The position numbers and the translations under genes are program-made. A model generated the notes under the pieces. The model saw nothing but the letters and a program-made list of their open reading frames with translations, made no database searches and was not told the DNA's origin. A stretch of 64,000 nt of DNA from Acidobacteriota bacterium (GTDB lineage Bacteria; Acidobacteriota; Vicinamibacteria; Vicinamibacterales; UBA2999), in assembly GCA_016871195.1 (NCBI GenBank), contig VFZN01000001.1:62001-126000 (forward strand), written 5' to 3'. How positions within the stretch are numbered: the stretch's first letter is position 1; each line of letters starts with the position of its first letter. Positions 54,513-62,274 of this stretch are shown piece by piece.

Positions 54513-56162
54513 GTGCCCGCTGAATTGCGCACCGCCATGGCACCGCTGGCGTATCTGACGCCGTCGGCCGCTCATCCTCCTGATTTCGGTACCTACGGCC
54601 TGCTGCAGGCGATGGCCGAGCCGTGGCGTCCCGTGTGGGTGGTCGGCCGATCAGAGGCCCGCGGGCTGCGGCTCGGCGTGGCGTTCGAGGGTGGCGTATC
54701 GGCCGCATCGTCACCCGACGCGGTCGCGGTGCATGCGCTGCTGCCGGCCCTGCATGCCGAGTGGCTGGGTGATCGGTCGTTCTGCGAAGAGCATGGGACG
54801 CGCTTTCCGTACGTCACCGGGTCGATGGCCACCGGCATTGCCTCGATGGACACGGTCGTCGCCGCCGCTCGTGCGGGCTTTCTGGGCTTCTACGGTGCAG
54901 GCGGTCTGAGCCTCGAGCGCGTCGTGCGCGAAGTCGAGCTGATCGCCGCGCGCCTCGCCGACATGCCCGGTGCCGCCTGGGGCGTGAATGTCATTCACTC
55001 GCCCGATCAGCCCGCGCTCGAAGATGCCCTGGTCGATGCGCTGCTCGCGCGCGGCGTGACCCGCATCGAAGCCTCGGCCTTCATGAGCCTGTCGCCCGCG
55101 ATCGTGCGCTATGCCTCGACGGGCCTGCGGCTCGATGCGCAGGGCCGCGTGGTGCGTCCGCACCGTGTGATGGCGAAGATCAGCCGCGCCGAAGTGGCCC
55201 GCCACTTCCTGCAGCCGCCGCCGGCCCCCCTGCTCGACGCACTGGTCGCGCGCGGGGCCCTGACCGCCGAGGAGGCCCGCCTCGCATCCCTCCTGCCCGT
55301 CGCCGACGATGTGACGTGCGAGTCTGATTCCGGAGGGCATACGGACCGGCGTCCGCTGGCCGTGCTGCTGCCGGTCATCCGTCAGCTGCGCGACAGCCTG
55401 ACACCCGAGGGTGGCTGGCCCCGCCCGGTGCGCATCGGTGCGGCGGGCGGGCTGGGTGATCCGGCATCGGTCGCCGCCGCGTTTGCGCTGGGTGCCGACT
55501 ATGTCGTCACCGGAACGGTCAACCAGCTGGCCATCGAATCGGGCACCTCTGATCTGGCGAGGGCGATGCTCGCGCAGGCCGGCCTGGCCGACGTCATCAT
55601 GGCTCCGGCGGCCGACATGTTCGAGATGGGCGTCGAGGTGCAGGTGCTGCGGCGGGGCACCCTGTTCGCACAGCGCGGCAAGCGGCTGTATGAGCTGTAC
55701 CGCGAACACGGGGGCATCGACGCGCTGCCTGCCGACGTCCGCGCGAAGCTCGAGCGCGAGGTCTTCCGCGCCAGCCTCAATGACATCTGGCAAGAATGCG
55801 AACGCTTCTGGCAGGGCCGTGAGCCAGCGCAGCTCGAGCGCGCGGCGCGCGATCCGCATCACCGCATGGCGCTCATCTTCCGCTGGTATCTGGGCAATTC
55901 GAACCGCTGGGCCCGCGAAGGTGTGGCCGATCGGCAGCAGGATTACCAAATCTGGTGCGGCCCTGCGATCGGGGCCTTCAATGCCTGGACGGCCGGCAGT
56001 GCGCTGGCAGCGCCATCGGCCCGCACGATTGCGCGCATCGGGCGCAGCCTGCTGGCCGGGGCCGTGCGTCTGACGCGCGCCCAGCAACTGCGCAGCGCAG
56101 GGCTGGCGGTGCCTGAGGCGGCCTTCATGACCGCCCCCCTTTCCGAGGAGAACGCGCAGTGA
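54513..56162 (+). CDS. pfaD: PfaD-type enoyl reductase of a secondary-lipid (PUFA-like) synthase
   Basis: A 549-residue PfaD, a flavin-dependent (FabK/nitropropane-dioxygenase-fold) enoyl reductase that works in trans on the synthase. VTGSMATGIASMDTVVAAARAGFLGFYGAGG, WGVNVIHSPDQPALED, and VTCESDSGGHTDRRPLAVLLP with the catalytic His276 are PfaD-typical, as are GAAGGLGDPASVAAAFALGADYVVTGTVNQ, MGVEVQVLRRGTLFAQRGKRLYELY and IWCGPAIGAFNAW. The GTG at 54513 (or ATG 54537) starts it. TGA overlaps the GTG of the next gene (GTGA). Here pfaD is first, whereas in marine EPA clusters it is usually last. Confidence 0.93.
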   Translation: MPAELRTAMAPLAYLTPSAAHPPDFGTYGLLQAMAEPWRPVWVVGRSEARGLRLGVAFEGGVSAASSPDAVAVHALLPALHAEWLGDRSFCEEHGTRFPYVTGSMATGIASMDTVVAAARAGFLGFYGAGGLSLERVVREVELIAARLADMPGAAWGVNVIHSPDQPALEDALVDALLARGVTRIEASAFMSLSPAIVRYASTGLRLDAQGRVVRPHRVMAKISRAEVARHFLQPPPAPLLDALVARGALTAEEARLASLLPVADDVTCESDSGGHTDRRPLAVLLPVIRQLRDSLTPEGGWPRPVRIGAAGGLGDPASVAAAFALGADYVVTGTVNQLAIESGTSDLARAMLAQAGLADVIMAPAADMFEMGVEVQVLRRGTLFAQRGKRLYELYREHGGIDALPADVRAKLEREVFRASLNDIWQECERFWQGREPAQLERAARDPHHRMALIFRWYLGNSNRWAREGVADRQQDYQIWCGPAIGAFNAWTAGSALAAPSARTIARIGRSLLAGAVRLTRAQQLRSAGLAVPEAAFMTAPLSEENAQ

Positions 56163-59100
56163 GTTCCACTTCCATTGCCATTGTCGGGCTGGCGTCGCTG
56201 CTGCCGGGCAGTGACGACCTGCAGGGCTTCTGGCAGAGCCTGCTCGAGGCGCGCGACTGCTTCAGTGACGTGCCCGAACAGCACTGGCGGATCGAGGATT
56301 ACTTCGATCCGAAGCCGCGGGCCAAGGACAAGACCTACGGCAAGCGCGGCGGCTTCATTCCGCATCAGCCGTTCGACGCCCTCGGCTTCGGCCTGCCGCC
56401 GTCGACCCTGCCCAGCACCGACGTTGCGCAGCTGCTCGCGCTGCTGATTGCGCAGCGCTGCCTGACTGACGCCGACCATGGCACCCCGGGCCGGTTCGAC
56501 CGTACGCGCACGGCCTGCATTCTGGGCGCGGCCGCGACGACCCAGCTGGTGGCCCACATGTCGGGCCGCATGGCGCGGCCGATGTGGAAGCAGGGCCTGC
56601 GGAACCTCGGCATGGACGAATCGCTGCTCGACAAGGCCTGCGATGCCATTGCCGATCAGTTCGTGCCGTGGCAGGAAAGCACGTTCCCCGGCCTGCTGGG
56701 CAACGTCATTGCCGGGCGCGTCGCCAACCGCTTCGATCTGGGCGGCACCAACTGCGCGCTCGATGCGGCGTGCGCCAGTTCACTGGCGGCGCTGTCGATG
56801 GCCATCAACGAACTGCGCAGCGGACAGGCCGACACGGTACTGACCGGCGGCGTCGATGCCCTCAATGACGTGCTGATGTTCCTGTGCTTCTCGCAGACAC
56901 CCGCCCTGTCGCTGTCTGGCGACTGCCGTCCCTTCAGCGATCAGGCCGACGGGACGATGCTGGGAGAGGGTGTGGCGATGCTGGCCCTGCGTCGCCTCGA
57001 GGACGCCGAGCGCGACGGCCACAAGATTTATGCGGTGATTCGCGGCCTCGGCAGCAGCTCTGACGGCCGTGCCAAGAGCGTGTATGCCCCGCGGTCGCAG
57101 GGGCAGGCCATGGCCCTGCGCCGGGCCTACGACAACGCCGGCTACGGCCCCGAGACTGTGGAACTCGTCGAAGCCCATGGCACTGGTACGGTTGCAGGTG
57201 ATGCCGCGGAATTCGGCGGGCTCACCGAAGTGTTCGGCCCTGCACGGCCCGAGGTGCGCCAGTGGTGCGCCCTGGGCTCGGTCAAGTCGCAGATTGGGCA
57301 CACCAAGGCGGCCGCCGGAGCGGCGAGCCTGGTCAAGGTGGCGCTGGCCCTCCACCACCGGATCCTGCCGCCCACCATCAAGGTCGCGCGGCCGAACCCG
57401 GCGATGAAGCTCGAGGACAGCCCGTTCTACCTGAACACCACCGTGCGTCCGTGGTTCGCGCGGACCGGTGAGGCGCGGCGCGGGTCGGTCAGCAGCTTCG
57501 GATTCGGCGGCAGCAACTTCCATGTCACCCTCGAGGAATATCGCGGGACGCATGCGGCCGCCCGCCTCGACGGCTCGCCCGTGCACCTGTGGCTGCTCGG
57601 CGAGGCGTCGGTCGACGCCATGCGGGCGCGCCTGGCGGCACTGCCGGGACAGGTGACCAGTGCGGCAGCCCTCGCCAATGCGGCACACGAGAGCCACACC
57701 GCTTTCGACCCGGGTGCGGCTGTGCGTGTGGCCCTCCTGATTGACCATCGCGACACCCTGCCAGCCGCCTGTGACGAAGCGTCGGCGCTGCTGGGCGGCA
57801 CGGTCACTCATGCACGGGGCACCCACTGCGTGGTGGGCACCGGCCCGGCGGTTGCGGCCTCATCGGTCGCCTTCCTGTTTCCGGGTCAGGGCAGCCAGTA
57901 CGTGCAGATGGGACGCGACCTGGCCATCGCCTTCCCCGACGCCTTCGCGGCGTGGGAAGCGGCAGATGCCGCGCTGCCCGCTGACGGATCGACACCCGCG
58001 CTCGGGGATGTGGTGTTCCCGCGCGCCGCCTTTGACGAGGCCGGGGTGCAGGCGCACGAGCAGCAGCTGCGCGCCACCAGCCAGGCACAACCCGCGCTGG
58101 CGGCCGCCAGCCTCGCCCAGCTGGCGCTGCTGCACCGTCTGGGTCTGAAGCCTGCAGCGGTAGCCGGACACAGCTTCGGCGAGCTGGTGGCCCTGCACAC
58201 GGCCGGCGTCTTCGACGCGACCACCCTGGTGCAGCTGGCCAGAGCCCGCGGCGCGGCCATGGAAGCCTGTGCGACAGGCGGCGAGGGTTCCCTCGGCAGC
58301 ATGCTGGCCGTGGCGTCCGATGCCGCTACCGTGCGTGCCGTGCTCGACGAGCATGGCGACGCGTCGCTGGTGCTGGCCAATGACAACCATCCGAAGCAGG
58401 CCGTGCTGAGCGGACCGGTCGACAGCCTCAAGCGCATCGAAGCGCGTCTCTCGGCCCGGGATCTGAGCTTCCAGCCCCTGAAAGTGGCGGCGGCGTTCCA
58501 CTCGCCGCTGGTCGCCCCGGCTGCCTCGGCCTTCGGCACGGCGGTGCGTGCGCGCCGCTTTGCGCCGCCGACACTGCCCGTCATCGGCAATGCCACGGCC
58601 GAACCGTATCCGACGGGGGCCAAGGCCGTGCAGACGCAGCTGGCCGATCAGCTGGCGCAGCCGGTGCGGTTCCGCGACAGTCTCGACGCGCTGTATGCGC
58701 AGGACTGCCGTGTGTTCGTGGAGGTGGGCGCCGGTGCGGTGCTGACCGGCCTGGCGTCACGGTGCCTGAAGGGCCGCGACCATGTCGCGCTCAGCCTCGA
58801 CACCCCCGGCACCCACGGGCTGCGCGCCTTCTGGCGCGGCCTCGGCGAGCTGGCGGTACTCGGGCTTCGGCTCGACTTTGCCGCACTGCACGCCTCGACC
58901 GGAACCTGGACGCCGGCGCCGCTGCCGCCCACCGGTCCGGCCGTCATCTCGGTTGGCGGTGCGAACCTCGGCAAGCCCTATCCGCCGCTGCCGGGCCAGG
59001 CGCCCGTGCGTCCGTCCCAGCGGGTGATGGAAGTGCCACTCGGCAGCGCCGGTTCCGTGCCGGTCGCGCCGCTGTCGGCTGTGACCAACGCCCCAGGGGC

Positions 59101-59878
59101 GGCACCAGGCGTGCCGACCGGGGGGCCTGTGATGTCCGGGGCCGTGTCTCCGGCTGTGCCTGCGGCTGGCGCACCTGCGCCGATGCCTGGGGCGTCGTCT
59201 GGTGTTTCATCGAGTGTGCCTGCTTCGCGAGTGCCGACCATGTCTGATCACACCGTGCCGTCTGTTCCTGTTGTCCTCCGTCCCGCGGAAGGGGCGTCTC
59301 CGATTCTCGAGGCCCAGCGCCTGACCCAGCAGGCCCTGCTGGAAAGCTTCAGCATGACGCTGCGCGGCCTGGGCGGGTCGGCCCTGCCGGTGGCCCCGGC
59401 GGCGCTGGCTGCCGCCCCGGTGATGTACGCGCCGGCGCCTGTTGCGGTGCCCGTGCCGATGCCGGCACCGGTGGCCGCGGCAGCGCCCGCTCAGGCGGCG
59501 CCCCCGGTGGCGGCCCCTGCCGCTGCTTCCGTCCCCGCGCCTGTCGCGGCCCCTGCTCCGGCGCCCGCCCCCGCTCCGGTGGCCGCCCCGGTGGCCGCGG
59601 CACCCGCCGCCCCTGCCGGCGGCTCGTCGTCGACGGTGCTGGCGATCATTGCCGAGAAGACGGGGTATCCGGTGGATGCGCTGTCGCCCGAGATGGATCT
59701 GGAAGCCGACCTCGGGATCGATTCGATCAAGCGCGTGGAGATTCTCGGGGCGGTCAATGACCGGGTGCCCGGGCTGGATGCGAGCAAGGTGTCGCCGGCA
59801 GATGTGCGTCTGGTGAGCGACCTGCTGGCGCTGCTCGGAGGCGCCCCCGCGGACCCTCAGCAGGCCGCGGCCCGGTAG
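56159..59878 (+). CDS. pfaA: PfaA-like synthase subunit: ketosynthase, acyltransferase, one acyl-carrier domain
   Basis: A 1,239-residue multidomain protein. KS at about residues 1-460: Cys205 (DAACASSL), His340 (EAHGTGT), His381 (SQIGHTKA), all present. AT at about 570-880: FLFPGQGSQY and nucleophile Ser672 (GHSFGE). A ~280-residue Ala/Pro/Val-rich linker follows, with an embedded helix (ILEAQRLTQQALLESFSMTL) that precedes the carrier domains in PUFA synthases. One ACP (about 1,160-1,232) has Ser1189 in the PUFA-type motif LGIDSIKRVEIL. KR and DH, normally on the same chain, are encoded in another frame directly downstream. Start GTG overlaps the pfaD stop. The single ACP points to a product other than EPA/DHA. 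Confidence 0.92.
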   Translation: MSSTSIAIVGLASLLPGSDDLQGFWQSLLEARDCFSDVPEQHWRIEDYFDPKPRAKDKTYGKRGGFIPHQPFDALGFGLPPSTLPSTDVAQLLALLIAQRCLTDADHGTPGRFDRTRTACILGAAATTQLVAHMSGRMARPMWKQGLRNLGMDESLLDKACDAIADQFVPWQESTFPGLLGNVIAGRVANRFDLGGTNCALDAACASSLAALSMAINELRSGQADTVLTGGVDALNDVLMFLCFSQTPALSLSGDCRPFSDQADGTMLGEGVAMLALRRLEDAERDGHKIYAVIRGLGSSSDGRAKSVYAPRSQGQAMALRRAYDNAGYGPETVELVEAHGTGTVAGDAAEFGGLTEVFGPARPEVRQWCALGSVKSQIGHTKAAAGAASLVKVALALHHRILPPTIKVARPNPAMKLEDSPFYLNTTVRPWFARTGEARRGSVSSFGFGGSNFHVTLEEYRGTHAAARLDGSPVHLWLLGEASVDAMRARLAALPGQVTSAAALANAAHESHTAFDPGAAVRVALLIDHRDTLPAACDEASALLGGTVTHARGTHCVVGTGPAVAASSVAFLFPGQGSQYVQMGRDLAIAFPDAFAAWEAADAALPADGSTPALGDVVFPRAAFDEAGVQAHEQQLRATSQAQPALAAASLAQLALLHRLGLKPAAVAGHSFGELVALHTAGVFDATTLVQLARARGAAMEACATGGEGSLGSMLAVASDAATVRAVLDEHGDASLVLANDNHPKQAVLSGPVDSLKRIEARLSARDLSFQPLKVAAAFHSPLVAPAASAFGTAVRARRFAPPTLPVIGNATAEPYPTGAKAVQTQLADQLAQPVRFRDSLDALYAQDCRVFVEVGAGAVLTGLASRCLKGRDHVALSLDTPGTHGLRAFWRGLGELAVLGLRLDFAALHASTGTWTPAPLPPTGPAVISVGGANLGKPYPPLPGQAPVRPSQRVMEVPLGSAGSVPVAPLSAVTNAPGAAPGVPTGGPVMSGAVSPAVPAAGAPAPMPGASSGVSSSVPASRVPTMSDHTVPSVPVVLRPAEGASPILEAQRLTQQALLESFSMTLRGLGGSALPVAPAALAAAPVMYAPAPVAVPVPMPAPVAAAAPAQAAPPVAAPAAASVPAPVAAPAPAPAPAPVAAPVAAAPAAPAGGSSSTVLAIIAEKTGYPVDALSPEMDLEADLGIDSIKRVEILGAVNDRVPGLDASKVSPADVRLVSDLLALLGGAPADPQQAAAR

Positions 59879-59925
59879 CTGCGGCTGCCGGACCGGCGGC
59901 CGCCTCCGCTGTCGAACGACGTGCC

Positions 59926-62274
59926 GTGCAGTGGCTGCCGGTGTCGGCACCCGGCACGCCGGTGCCGGCGTTTCCGGCGTGCCGGACGCTGGCGGTGCTC
60001 AGCGACGCCGCGGGCGGCGGCGGAGCCGCCGGCGCCGAGGCGCTGGTGCGCGCCCTGGCCGCGCGGGGCACGGCGGTCACCGTCGCCGACGCCCAGACGG
60101 CCGACCTTGTCGTCGTCACGCACGGGCTGCTGTCCCCCGGCGGCCTCGCCGCGGGCCCCTCAGGCACCCCGGATTCGGCAGCCGCCGCACGTCTGGCCGA
60201 CGCCGACGCCGGCGCCGGGGCCGGGGCCGGTGACGCACAGCGCCCCGGCCCCGCTGGGGCCTCGGCGGCCGCTGCCGCCACGACGGGTGCCGACGCGGGC
60301 CTGTCCGACGGCCCCGCCGCCGCGCCCCGTGTGCCCGTGCACGCCGACGACCCCGGCCTGGCGCGCGCGTTCGCCGATCTGACCGCCCTGGCCGCGCGGC
60401 CCGTGCCGCCGCGCCTGCTGGTCGGCCTCGCCGGGGCCTCGCCCCTGTCGGCGGGCCTCGCCGGGCTCGTGAAGACGGCGGCCCTCGAGTGGCAGGCCGC
60501 CTGGCTCTCACTCACCCTCGACACGCCCGCCCCCGCGACGCTGGTGGACGCGGCCCCGCAGGTGGCCGACGCCCTGTGCGGCGGCGGCATTGCGCGCGAG
60601 GTGCGCCTCGGCGCGCGCCGCCACGTGCGGACCCGGGTGGCCGGGCCGGCCGCTGGCGCGGCGCGCGGCCTCACGCCCGGCCCGTGGGTCATCTCGGGCG
60701 GCGCCCGCGGCGTGACGGCGAACTGCGCCGTCGCGCTCGCCCAGGCCGGCGCCTCGCGCATCCTCCTGCTCGGGCGTTCGCGCCTCGAGCCCGAGCCGGC
60801 CGTCTGCGCCGGCCTCACCGACGAGCCCGCCCTCAAGCGCGCCCTCATCGCCGCCGCTGGCCCCAGGCCCGACCTGCGCGCCATCGGACGGCAGGTCGCA
60901 TCCATCCTTGGACAGCGTGAAATCAGGGCCACCATCCATGCCCTCGAACAGGCCGGGGCCGAGGTCCGCTATGCCCCCGTCGACGTCGCCCGCCACGACG
61001 CCGTCGCCGCCGCCGTCGCCGAGGCCCGCATCGCCTGGGGTCCGTTCCGCGGACTCATCCACGGTGCCGGGGTCCTCGCCGACAAGCGCCTCGGCGAGAA
61101 GACCGCGGAACACTTCGCCAGCGTCCTGCAGCCGAAACTCGACGGCGTCGACGCCCTGCTCGCCGCGTGCGACTCCGATCCGCTCGAGCAGATCTGCTTC
61201 TTCTCCTCCGTCGCCGCACACAGCGGTAACGCCGGCCAGTCTGACTACGCCGCCGCCAACGCCGTGCTTGATGCCCTCGCCGCCACTGAACAGGAGCGAC
61301 GCGGTCCCCGGTGCCACGTGGTCTCGACCGCGTGGGGCCCGTGGGCCGGGGGCATGGTCACCGAGTCGCTCGCGCGCCACTTCACCGCCCGCGGCATCGC
61401 ACTGATTCCTCAGCACGACGGGGCACGCGCCCTCGTGCAGGAACTCGCTCACGGCACCGCCACCCAGGTCATCCTCGGGTGCGGTCTCGACCAGATGGAC
61501 GCGCCGCCCGTCGAACGCCTCCGCCTCTCACAGGCACGCTGGCCCCTGCTCGACGGCCACCGCATCGAACACGCCATCGTCCTGCCCATGACCATGGCCC
61601 TGGATGCGCTGATGGGCGTGGGACGCGAACACCTCGGCGAGGCCTGCGAACTGCGCGATCTGCGTCTCGTCAAGGGCGTGGTGCTCGGTGATGGCGAGGC
61701 CGAACTCGACGTGCGCGTCACCGCCGGAGTCAGTGGTGACGTGCAGGTGTCGCTGGTGCATCCGGAAGGCCGTCCGGCGTATCAGGCCACCGCACAGCGC
61801 GCCGACGCCCGCGAGGCCAGACCGGACGTCACGACGCTGCCCGCGAAGGACGCGACCGCACTGCCCGAGGTGTGCCGCACGCCGTATGCCGCGGCCCTCT
61901 TTCATGGACCCTCGTTCCAGGTGATTCGCGAGATCACCGTGTGCAACGACCACCGGATCGCCGCGCGGCTCTCCACGGCGGGCGCCATGGGCTGGCCCGA
62001 CGAGTGGCAGATCGACCCGGCCGCGCTCGATGGCGCCCTGCAGTTGCTGCGCGTGTGGGGCGTCGCCCGTGACGGGCGGCACAGCCTGCCCACCAGCATC
62101 GGCCGCTGCCGCGTGTGGCAGGCCTGGCCTGCACAGGGCGAGGTGGGCTGCGTGCTCGAGTGCCGCAAGGACAAAGCGTTCAAGCTGACCGCCAATGCGA
62201 GATTCTTCGACCTTGCCACTGGCGCGGCCCTGCTGTCACTCGACGGCATCGTGATGCACGTGCACGGATCATGA
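59926..62274 (+). CDS. Detached C-terminal half of PfaA: ketoreductase and dehydratase domains
   Basis: A 782-residue protein. Residues 1-260 are a structural (pseudo) KR half containing a low-complexity Ala/Gly/Asp insert (about 75-145). The catalytic KR follows (ISGGARGVTANCAVAL near 265; Ser428 and Tyr441 in FSSVAAHSGNAGQSDYAAAN). A hot-dog dehydratase is at about 530-780: His545 in LLDGHRIEHAIVLP, Asp702 in IDPAALDGALQLL. These are the C-terminal domains of PfaA. The GTG 59926 start falls in the usual linker/KR boundary wording (ERRAVQWLPVS), whose first residues lie upstream in frame with no start codon, so this is probably one gene with the preceding ORF, split by a frame change. The stop overlaps the next ATG. 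Confidence 0.82.
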   Translation: MQWLPVSAPGTPVPAFPACRTLAVLSDAAGGGGAAGAEALVRALAARGTAVTVADAQTADLVVVTHGLLSPGGLAAGPSGTPDSAAAARLADADAGAGAGAGDAQRPGPAGASAAAAATTGADAGLSDGPAAAPRVPVHADDPGLARAFADLTALAARPVPPRLLVGLAGASPLSAGLAGLVKTAALEWQAAWLSLTLDTPAPATLVDAAPQVADALCGGGIAREVRLGARRHVRTRVAGPAAGAARGLTPGPWVISGGARGVTANCAVALAQAGASRILLLGRSRLEPEPAVCAGLTDEPALKRALIAAAGPRPDLRAIGRQVASILGQREIRATIHALEQAGAEVRYAPVDVARHDAVAAAVAEARIAWGPFRGLIHGAGVLADKRLGEKTAEHFASVLQPKLDGVDALLAACDSDPLEQICFFSSVAAHSGNAGQSDYAAANAVLDALAATEQERRGPRCHVVSTAWGPWAGGMVTESLARHFTARGIALIPQHDGARALVQELAHGTATQVILGCGLDQMDAPPVERLRLSQARWPLLDGHRIEHAIVLPMTMALDALMGVGREHLGEACELRDLRLVKGVVLGDGEAELDVRVTAGVSGDVQVSLVHPEGRPAYQATAQRADAREARPDVTTLPAKDATALPEVCRTPYAAALFHGPSFQVIREITVCNDHRIAARLSTAGAMGWPDEWQIDPAALDGALQLLRVWGVARDGRHSLPTSIGRCRVWQAWPAQGEVGCVLECRKDKAFKLTANARFFDLATGAALLSLDGIVMHVHGS

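Noticed and set aside
54711-56087. 458-codon minus-strand frame opposite pfaD
   Set aside because: pfaD has full family conservation; this strand has none.
59860-59880. Programmed -1 ribosomal frameshift site at the end of the KS-AT-ACP frame
   Set aside because: No X-XXY-YYZ slippery heptamer in the right phase is present; a base error, mutation or natural split fits better.
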